Under the pieces are notes generated by a model, which saw nothing but the letters and a program-made list of their open reading frames with translations, was not told the origin of the DNA and did not search any database. The position numbers and the translations under genes were made by a program. A DNA stretch of 64,000 nucleotides. Origin: Trematomus loennbergii. Lineage: Eukaryota; Chordata; Actinopteri; Perciformes; Nototheniidae. Below, piece after piece: positions 26,101 to 37,500 of this stretch. Within the stretch, counting starts at the first letter, position 1, and each line of letters opens with the position of its first letter. The stretch covers positions 14,131,432 to 14,195,431 of the forward strand of contig JAAOOA010000026.1 of assembly GCA_012861695.1 (NCBI GenBank), written 5' to 3'.

Positions 26101-29100
26101 TTTTGTAACATGAGTTTAGTTTTTATGCTAGATGTAGCAGCTCTTAAAGCTTACTGTGCTGTATTTGCTGCCATTAGCTTGCAGTGTACCAAGGCAGTCT
26201 CTCTGAGATCAGTCTTTCATGGTTGAAGCTTTCCAGTAGCTGACTTCTCTCTATCTGATCAGCCTGTCAGTTATACAAATGTGGGGCCATTTGGTTTGTG
26301 CATGTGTTTCAATTGGCTGTGTGTGTGCGCTCTCACAAGTGGAGACACATGTTTTGTGTGGGCCATAGCAACGCCAAAAAATCATTATCTGAGAAAAATG
26401 TCTCACATTAACGTCATCTCGCCCCCCCAGACTTGCTAATCTCTTAACGCCTGTAAATGTCTAATGATGCACAATATTGGAATTTTAACATTATTATCAT
26501 AGATAAGTAAATGACTGATATAACCTTTCTTTGACTAGTTCAGTTAAAACAATGCACAACAATATTAACAGTTCTTAGGTCTGCTGATGATGGTGGTGAT
26601 AATCATCTTTCTCTCACACGTTTTCCTCCTCAGGCCAATGAGTGGAACAAGAATGACGAGCGCCTGCTTGTGGCGGTGGAGCACGGCGAGGCGGAGAAGG
26701 TGGCTCCACTCCTCGCCAAGAAGGGTGCCAGCTCCGTAAAGCTGGACAGCGAGGGGAAATCAGCGTAAGCATTCTTATTGTTATTTACAAAAGGATAAAA
26801 GGAAGATGGCTGTGAATATATTTAGCAATCAATTCAATTAAAATGTTACCATAATTATAGAACGGCTTCTGTAGGATGTATGCGGTAGGTGCTAGGGGAA
26901 GCAGCTTCAATAAAAAAATAAAAACATTTAGATTCTGCTACACTAACAAGGTCGCTAACTAAAACCAGAGAAGAACAAGATGTCCAAATGTCCAGTTTGC
27001 AGCCTGTTTAGAGTTAGATAAAGTGCAGCTTTAGATAACTACCTGGGTCTCAGCTCACACTTTAATAGCAACGGTTTTAATAAGAAACAGGGTAATTGTG
27101 GTCAAATAAAAACGGGTGATTCAATTTAAAGGAAACCTTATCCAGTCCTGGTGTTTTTTGTGTTTTCCTTTCAGTTCTAGGATTCATGGGCTTATGCAAC
27201 CACTTTCACGCTCCACAGCACCATGTTAAAAATGAATGACCAATCTAAAAATATAGTTTTATTTTTAAGTCCCTGAAAGGTTGACATTTTCCAACATTCA
27301 TTCAACCTCACTGACTATCAGTGTTGTGAAATCCACTTCATTTCTGCAGAGGGGGTGAAGCGCGTTGCCTCACCAGTTGAGATTGTTGATAACACAGAGG
27401 CTCAGTGTTAATATTTGACCTCCTTTCTTTTTTCTGAAACGCAACACCCACTGACCTCAATGTGTTTAGCAGCTCACGCAGAGCCAGGAACATCAAAACC
27501 CAGGAACAAATGCAAGGAGAAAGAAATGTGTATATTCTATCATGCTGAGACCAACACACAGCCGTTTTTATTTCATCAATAGCTCACATCCCCAACCTTT
27601 TGTGAGTCAAAAGCAGAAACACGCATACAAATCCACACTCGCCGGCTTTGTAAATTATGATGAATGTGATGTTTTGGGATCTCAATGCTTCAATCTTTTC
27701 ATGGCTCACAAAGGAGGAGTCTACAGTATCTCTATGGTGATAAAACCTGATTGAAAGGCATGTGGGCATAGTTGCTGTGTGTTAGTGTGTTAGTGTGTGA
27801 GTGTGTGAGTGTGGTACCACTGCACACAACAAGGGAATGCCGGGCATGTTTAGTGATTTCTTTTCTCTGTGCATTCTGCTCGCTGACCTGGAAAAGGGGT
27901 TGTATTGATTTTCTACTGCACACATACGCACAAACAGACAATAATGTGTAAGAATAAAAAGTTGTGGTTTTACAAAGGGGAAGGTGCTCTATGAGCATGA
28001 AGATGAACTATTTAGCAAAGTCGTTGTACTTTGTATGATGACAATAAAGATATCTTCTATTCTGTTTTCCCGTCATGACATTCTCAAAGTTAATGTAAAT
28101 CTAGGAAATATGTAAAATAGCTCTCATGCAAATGTCTTTGTTGTTGTGATTTTATAAAGCCTGACTTTGTTTTGTGTGTGTGTGTGTGTGTGTGTGTGTA
28201 CAGTCTTCATGTGGCGGCTGCACGTGGACACACAGACTGCCTCTCTGTCATCCTGGCCCATGGAGCTGACCTGTCAATCACTGATGCTGCAGGTATGTAC
28301 TGCAGTTTATAAAGTAAAGATAAAACGTCTAGGGATGGTTAAGAATTTCAGCATGCTACCATTATTTTCATAGTAATGTTGTTACATCTTGGAAGTAGGA
28401 CTTTTGGACTCTGTTTGTGTGGTCTTCTCCTACCTTTCATTTGATCAAATTTGGATTAATATATTTCTGCCTAATAAATACATCAACTATGTCCTGTCTT
28501 TCATTTATGTTCAGGTTTAAATCCGTTGCATCTTGCTGCCAAAAACAATCACATCGAGTGCTGCAAAAAGCTCATTCAGGTAAGGTGGATGGAATTAAGA
28601 ATGCTCTTAAAAGTACCAATTCAACAATAAAATGTACTTTTCATACTAACTGCCCTTAAAACAATGTGACAATTTGGTTCAAGCCATGCTTTTTTACACT
28701 ACGGTCCATCATAAGATACATAGTATTTTATTACATAAAATGACTGTACAGTATTTGTGCACTTTCAACAAAAAGTGAGAAATATGCAGCTGAGAATGTT
28801 TTCAGGCCACTCAGCAGGACTGTTCTCGGACACATTGCTTTGTGTCTCCAATAAGGAATGTGTGAACGCAGGAGCATGAGCTGTTGGAAACCTCCAGTAC
28901 ACTCTGAAGAGTCACACTGTTGTGTTAAGATGTCTGACAGCAGACCGTTTCACTGGATCATTCCTTCAGTCTGCTGATTGTGTGTGTGCATCTGCGTAGA
29001 TCAGCAGACCGCAGCAGGAGGAGACACACACACACACACTTTCACACACTCTTACTGCTCTAATCTGCTGACCTAACTATCCCATGATAGTTTGCAGCAT

Positions 29101-32100
29101 CTGCTGGTACACACATCAACAATTTTAAAGCTCCAAACACCTTTCTGCCCCTGTGCCCCAAACGGCACAATCTAACAGCACAGGAAGTTGCAAACTGGTA
29201 GCTGTTTGTTTACAACTGACAATCAATAAAGTTGTTGTTCCTAAAATTTCACACAGCTACATTTTTGAGGAAAGTTTTAAACCGTTATGATAAATGTAAA
29301 AAAATTATCAAATGATCATACAGACAGAGCAGGTTGATGGAGAGTGGAGACTCTGGCTGTTTCTCAATCGCGAGGATATTTGCTTCCAAGCCAATATTTC
29401 AAGGATGCTACGTCATCGAGTGCCGCCGAAGGACTGTTCCAATCTCCAGCATACTTGGAATTCCACCGAGGCCGTGTCCTTGGTTTGGGGGAAATTTCGA
29501 GGCTGCACATGGGTAGACTTCGCGTCCTTAAAATCCCCACAATGGACCAATTTCCTCAAATCTGTGGCGGAAGATGTAAGACTCATATGACGCACACCTG
29601 CACACTTGCTAGCCTGTTCCACTCTTCGTTTTCCGAATGCCAGGAAGTATTCTTGCCTTGCTTCTGAAGCAAGATGCTCGGCTCGGCTGTGCTACCAAGC
29701 CAGCATCCTCGCGATTGAGAAACGGCCTAAATCACAGCAGTTACTCGCATAACTAAAGTTTTACGAAGAAGATTTTGATTCTTAATAATGAATGAATCAT
29801 TCGTTTGCATGTCTAATATGTTTCTGTTTCCCCTCCAGAGTAAGTGTCCTATCGATGCAGTGGACAGTTCAGGGAAGGCTGCTCTTCATCACGCTGGTAA
29901 GTGTCTCAGCGTCCTGAGAGTTAATAAACAAAACTGGTTTTATTGAAGATTAGCCTGCTTAGACAAGAACGTGGGAAAATATCTTGTGAGATTAGAGCTC
30001 TGATTCTATTTGGATTAAATCCTCGACAATATTTTGAGAGTGATTAAGCGTAGTATCATCCCAGTTTGTTGTCAAAGGTTCCCACAATGCTTAGCTGTTC
30101 ATTCAATCCGAACTCTCTCTTACACACCTTATCATTTCTTTCTTGAGCCTGAGATTGAGGACTTTCTATGTTTTAAAGGAGAAGGAAAGTAGACCGATCA
30201 TGTGCAACCCATCTTTTTTAATTTGGTCTTTTTGAAATCAGAGAGGAGGATGAAGCAGATGCATATCTAAATGAAATCCTAAGGCTAACTGCTATAGACC
30301 ACACTTCTATCTCTGGACTTCTTTGTTCTTCTTTTCATGGCTGACTTTCTGATTGTTTTTTTGAATCCTCAGCTGCCAGCGGGAACATCCAGACCGTCCA
30401 ACTGCTGTGTGAACTCAAAACTCCCGTCAACCTAAAAGATGCAGTATGTATTTTTACTCCCTCTTTTTTTCCCAGACTTATTTTCCTGGCAGGATAGTAA
30501 GGGGGCCTGAAACGGGATAAAAAACACAGAAATGGTTCATTCAGTGTGATTCATATCCCTCTCTAATTTGTTATTTCCAGAGAGGAATATGTTCAAGAGA
30601 GTTGAATGCTTTGGGTTTCTTTTTCTGGAAATTACCAGACAATTGGTCCCGTGTTTGCAACATGATGCTTTCTGCAATTATCTTCTGTCAAATATCTTAT
30701 TTAACTATTATTATTTACTGTTATGTCCCTTGATTTGCTTTCTAAAGAGCAGAGGTAAAACGATATTTGTTTAACTGTTTAAATCTACAATATGAACGAT
30801 ACTCTTTAACAGACATTTCCTCTCGTTTGTCCTTATAGATGGAATAATATTTCACAGTGTGTGTGGGTGCCTGTGCATTTATGTGTGAATGTGTGTGAGG
30901 TAGGGGGTCAGGGTACTGTGGGAACTTTGCTCTCAAGCCACAGACATGTGGTCTCCATTGCAGTGACGCACCATGCCTGTGGTTTTAACCCAACTGCGCT
31001 GTGTGAGCATGATATTGTGTGTGTGTAATAAAACAAGAGAGAGAATAGAAATAAGGAAGAAGGGAAGAGAATGTGTTTCCTATTTATTTCCCTTTTTATT
31101 ATCATGCCACAGCTGGCCTGCTAGAGATAAACACACACTCACTCTGACACACACACGCAGTGGTCTCTAGTAAAGGCCGACATGTTAAGATGCCCCCTCG
31201 TTCTTGTTCAAGCCTTTGACAAGTTGTATGTTGTGGCTTTTGAAACTGGTTCATGCTACCACTGTAAACCACTGGCTGTGAGGATTTTAAACTAAATAAT
31301 TGTGTTCCTGACATCCGATATAGTTGGAGGCAGCCTAACCACATATTTCTTCTGTGACATTTGCAATATATCTTGCCAATCAATCTTAAAATTGTTAAGC
31401 AGGTTTGCGTAGCTTAACGACAATGCTGTCCGCTGTACACATAGACTAATAACCACAAAGTGTGGAACATATGGCTGTTTGTGTTGTGAGCAGAACAGGC
31501 CAGCTTGTTAGCCTCAGGCAGACATCATGGCTGTAACTCATATCTATACCTGGTCTATATTTGACTTAAATAAACCCACAGCAAGATATAGAAAGAAACA
31601 CAGGAACATCTGCCAGGTTTCTCAAATGTCAGACAAGGAATGTTTATAAAAATCAAGTAAATGTAAACTTAAATTCTGCTCAGACAGTGGTAGTACAGTA
31701 TATAGTGTAAACGCTTCCTTATGTTTTCAGTTGGAAAGAAATATATTTCTCAATTACTCTGAGAAAATCCAGCCTTGATACAATTCACAGACGTGTCCCG
31801 TTAATTCTTTGGCATCTATGCGTTCGGTCTGAGTGGGTGAAGGAGTCTAGGAAGACTACAAATGTGACAATTTGGAATAAACATGATGGTACTTTATTCT
31901 CTAGACAAGTTAGTCATGTAGCTTGTTTATATACAGACTATAGCCCTGTCTATACTTTAACATTTTAGGCTGATACTGATATCAGTATTTGGTAAACATA
32001 TATATGCGCCTATAGTAGTTTGGTTCAATGTATAATAATCTCGGCCAATACATATCAGTCTGAATGATTTATCTGTCTAGCTGAACTGCAGAGTGTTTAA

Positions 32101-34427
32101 CAAGTATTGCTAGATAAACAAAATAAAGAAGTCTGGCAATAAAAGTCTGAACTGCTGAACATGTGATCAGGTATCATGTGAGCTAGTAGTACAAAGTGAA
32201 AGCGCGTATGTCATATAGCGTTCACAAAGGACAATAATAAAACATTTGAAATCTGTAGGAATGTTGATTTCTTTAGTTTTTATTCATGTTAATGTTATTA
32301 GTGTGAATACCACTTTGCAGTGTGCTGTAGTCTGATTGTTAATCATAGGTGAATGAGTTCTACAAAATGAAAGTATGCACATTTATTGTAGTCATTATGG
32401 TAAAAAATTAAACGGGCATGATCAGGTTCTAGGCTGGTCCAGTGGACATCCACATACCAGGAAGTAGCCTAGTGAGTGATTCAGTGAGTGGTATTCAGAA
32501 GGAGTTTTAGCAATGATTCCCCACATGGGATTGATGACCTTGTACGGCGAGGCAGGATACAGAAGGAAAAAGAACAATTCTGGCTGTAAATATTCCAGAC
32601 TTTTTTTCCTTTCTTTCTTATTTCTGTAGATAGTTTTACCTCTCCCGGCCTCCAAAATGATTAAAATAAAATAAATCCACTCATTTCATAAAATATGAGG
32701 TGGGAAAAAAAGTTTCTAAAGTACGTCACATATACTAAAACAAATATTATTTACCAGACTGTGACACAGACATATACTGTATATCGAGTATGTGATCATC
32801 AAGTAGCGATCACCACAGAACTTTTAATATATAATGATTTTTCTTCTCTTTGAAGTTTATCACGGGTCTATTTTTTCTCCGAACAAGTAACAGGTTAAAA
32901 GCCAATTTAGACTCTTTATGTGTGTTTTGGTGGCAGTTTTGATAGTTATTGTCCCATTAGGAGTGTATTACGCCCATGTTTGTGTGTGCTGGCTTTCATT
33001 GGCAGGCCTCATAAATGATGACACTTAGCTGGGATGGCTGCTGCTCCAATTCTTTACATCTTTGCCCTCATTTGGTAGTCTGGCTTTAAACTGACAAGAT
33101 GATTTAAAACAGAATACATAGTGTAGACGAACATTTATACACCTGTGCTCTCACGTTCATCCACACAGACACTAAGTCTATTACCCTGAAATGTCTGTAT
33201 TTTAGATTCTGAGAAGAAACACAGACTGAGCAGAGCAGACACAGGGCTGTTAAAGTATTTAGCAGAGCTCAGAGGAACCCACAACATAGTTTGGTTCTCT
33301 GTGGTGTGTGCAAGCAGCAGCCTTGTAATATAAAACACAGAGCCGTGCTGACACACTTTATGTTTTCTTGACATTCTTGTGCTTTTTTCCCAACAGTTGA
33401 ACATGACTGGATTTGTTCCACTTTGGTTAACTTGCATGTAATATAATGACCAGTGTAAATGTCTACACAGTTTAATATAGAGTTCCTTACCTGTTGTTTA
33501 ACGATTAGTGAAGATGAGGTTTTTCTGCCCTAACTTAGGCTTCTGGCAGCAGCTCCTTCCATGCTGTACACTGCCATCCAAAAGCCCGGCCAATCACATG
33601 AGTTAGATTTAGGTCATCGAGGTTTAAGGTTAGGTTAAGTGTCATGCTTGGGGTTAGGATCTGCCAAAAATGTGGGATTACTTTTCATAAAATACTGCCT
33701 CAGTTGGTGAACTTGGGGCAATACACTCCACTGAGTCAGCCTATTCATTTGGAAATGTAAATATATAATCCATATAAAAATCTACGCCTCCTCAGAACAC
33801 AGAAAACATTTGGCTTTCTGTTTATCTGCCGGGAAATTCAGTCGGGAACATCCAGTCCTCTTTCACATGGATCTGAGATTTCTCTCACCACACAGACACT
33901 TACCTTAGTTCATGTCCAGGCCCACGTCCTGATGTCACTCCAGATAACTTATGAGGTGTTGGGTTTTTGATCCCTCCATTATATGATTGCAATCATAACT
34001 AATGTTTGTATTGTCTGTTTGTTCTAAAGGACGGGCTCACTCCTTTGCTGTTGTCAGCCAAACATGCGCATGCTGAGGTGTGCAGCACTTTGCTGGACTG
34101 CGGTGCTGAAGTCAACACTTTTGACAACAGCGGCAGGTACAAACACAGTCAAGAGAGATGACTTATTACAGACACTTGCAGATGTTGCATTGGTGATCAA
34201 TATTTGTTATTTTCTGCGTTGCAGGACGGCCCTGATGCTGGCCACTGAGTCCGGCGCTCTCTCTGTGGTTGAAGTGTTGATCCAGAGAAGAGCAGATCTG
34301 ACGGCTGCAGATTCACAAGGCCACGATGTCTTACACTACGCCAAGCTGTCGGGCAACTCTGAGATCAAAACCCTCCTCACTGCCGCCCTGAACAGCCATC
34401 AGGGCCTTAGGTAAATGTTATACAAAG

Positions 34428-34508
<81 letters not shown>

Positions 34509-37500
34509 ACACACACACTTTGAGCATTGAAGCAGCATAAGGCCGGTCTTTGTGTGTTGCCGAAATTATGCATTAACTTTATTATTTTTCTCGGTGACTC
34601 ACTCTGAGTTATAACTGCAACGATTAGTCACTTAATCAATAAGTATTTTTGCTAATTGATTATTCATTTTACATGCAAAAATAGCAGAATTCTGCCGCTA
34701 AATATGGAGATTTCCTGCTTTTCTGTTTTTTTTATCACATTAAAGTAAATATGATTGAGTTTTTGATTGATTTTTTAATTTTTTATTTAGGAGACAAAAC
34801 GTTTTATCAATTGATTTAGCTAATAGGCAACTAACTTAATAAGGAAAATAATAGATAATTGAAGCTGTGCTGTACCTAAACTCAGACCTAACCCTAAACT
34901 AACCTTACGTCTAAATGGTTAATCTTGTCAGGACCAGCTTTTTGCCCAAAGAGGGCATATGAGTCACCATCATGTTACTGTTTAGATATCTGTCTTCTAA
35001 ACAGACAAACAAACAAACAAACATATCACCCATGTGGTTGAGATTTGTATCACTCTGGTTTCAACGCTAAGTCAACGCTGCCACCTGGAGTTATCCCACT
35101 AGTATTGTTTTTATTTTACTTCACATGTTTGATGTTAGCTGTTTTCTTTGAATGCAATGTCAAATGTTTTAGAGATATTTAAAATATCTAAAGAGAAAGA
35201 CATCATTATTTATTTCTTTGTGTGTTTTCCCTTTTCTCCTTTGACAGATACAAAGTCTCCTAGAAGTCCTCAGGTAACACACCAGCATGGAATCAGAGTT
35301 ACTAAAACACCTGAACCTATCAATTATTATTAGTAGTGGATGAGTCCAAATATTTGTTTCCATCTGATTCATAGTGATGGAAATCTAAAGCCAAATTCTA
35401 TTTAGTTTCTGTTGTGTAGATTCAACTTATTGATTGTAGTTTAGAAGCAGCTTTTCTTCGGTGTCAAAGTTCTCAGCCTGACAACAGTATTTGAGTTGCT
35501 ATTTTGGAAAACTAAACTCAAGTCTTACATCAGCTCTCATTGATGGACCCTCCTCTTACTAACCAGCACTGAACCCCTCCTTTCTTCTCTCTCTCTGGTA
35601 CCCTCCTTCTCTTCTCTCTTCACTGGCTCCTCAGCATGATCAAGTAGCTAAACTAAGTGATGAACGGATCACAACTCCCAAAAAAGAAAAGCACCTCCAC
35701 CTCCTATTAGCCCACTGCAGGTAACGCATGTCTCTCTTTGTATCTGCTTCATCATCATGGCACTCTTTATAATAATGCATGTCTGCAGGATGTTTATACA
35801 ATGAGTAGACCTGTATCTACCCGGTGTGTTTGATTATTACCTGCTATATTTTTGTTTTCTTTATCAGTCAGTCCCTCATTAGTTTAAAGTTTTGCCAAAT
35901 TATTTCACTCATGTTTTTCTTTATTTAATGTATGCACTAACAGGCCTTGTGTTCTCCAGAGTTTAGGATTGATAAACGTTCATGATACAAACGTCAGATC
36001 ATAACCATCATATTTGAATTGTTTGAAAAGAGTTCAACAATTGTTGGCCTTTTCTCAACAAGATTATAACAAAAACAACAAATCTAAAAATAAATCTTCC
36101 TCCTCCAGAGCTCTGGGCCCTCCTCTCCCTCTGTCCTAACTTCCAGTGGGACACCAGAATCCAACATAAGTGACACTCCCAAAAGATTCAACTACAAGGT
36201 AATGAAAAGCTTTAAAACATGACAAATATAACAACTTCAGAAAGAAAAATGGCAGAAAGGCGGGGAGGATTTTCAATTTTTAATACATTTAAATAAACAT
36301 ACAATTATTTAATTATACATTGTTATTATTTACTCTTAATAGGGAGAAGGGAACCAGCAGAGAAATAATTATTTTCATTATCAAAAAGTCAAGTCAACTT
36401 TAATGTCAATCTTTCAGTTTGTGTGTACACACAGAGAGATCGAAATAATGTTTCCAACAATCCCAAATACAATAATACAAATATATGTACAAATATGTTT
36501 AAATATATATATATATATATACACACAATCAACAGACACATTTACATTTTATATAGTAATTTCAAGAACTTAAGCAATTTAAAGTTATAAGTACTTTAGT
36601 TTGCTTTGATATATTATAACACTCTTAGACAAGATAATCAGAAAACCAAAATCAATATATCAATATATGAAGTTAACCTTCCCTAAAATAAATAAATAAT
36701 GATTAGTTAATATATAAATGTCGTCCTTGATTAAAACTGCACTGTTTCCTTGTGATTTTTCAATAAAGGTTTGTGTAGATTTGTTATCAGGTGTGATAAG
36801 GATGCTAGTTTCTCAGGAATGACAAATCAAACCTTTCACATTCTTTGACTTCAACTCCAGAGGGAGACATTTTCCTACATAATTAACTCGACTACAATAA
36901 TTAACTAGTGATTTACGATACAGTAGCATCTCATGTGCCAATTAGCGAAACTCTTGCCTTCACACCCTTTCCCTCTGTTCATTTTTCCTCCTCCTCTTCT
37001 CACCTTGACTTGTCTCTCCTCCCACTCCTCTTTACCTCCACTCCTCCTTGTTCTCACTTGAAAGGAGGATGAGGTCAGGGTACGACGCTGAGAGCAGAGG
37101 TTGAGAAGCTCCATGAGGAGAGAACCATGTTGCTGGAGACCATCGAAGACCTGAAGCAGTCGGTGGAGCAGACGGGCCCCGACCCGGAGACAAAGGTGAT
37201 TAATGACTGATCAACACTTTAGTGACTGTAGTATATCACAGGTGAGCCCATTGGAAAACAGATGTGATGACTTTTCAGTCTACGGAATGACGTCAGAGTT
37301 TTGGTGTGAGAAGCAGAGCATTTATCACGTACAGCACATGCATCGAGTATAATTATTGGTGTACTTACATATTGTAATTTCATGTTTTACCAAAGCATAC
37401 ATATGTTTTCCTATTTGGATGAAGATAAAAATGAGTGTTTTGCATGGTGGTTTTGATTCATTTTGAGCTCTTTTCTATAAATCACAAGTTTACTCACTCA

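Larger units (their letters stand above)
26765..28203 (+). other. rai14 intron 3
   Basis: Contains a LINE-like tail at 28010-28062 (tgtatgatgacaataaagat then TATCTTCTATTCT). It ends in a (TG)13 tract directly before the acceptor. Confidence 0.55.

Noticed and set aside
34411..35634. Skipping exon 10 or exons 10-11 to resolve the phase clash
   Set aside because: Joining exon 9 to exon 11 reads TAG after three codons, and joining it to exon 12 reads TAA; neither restores frame.
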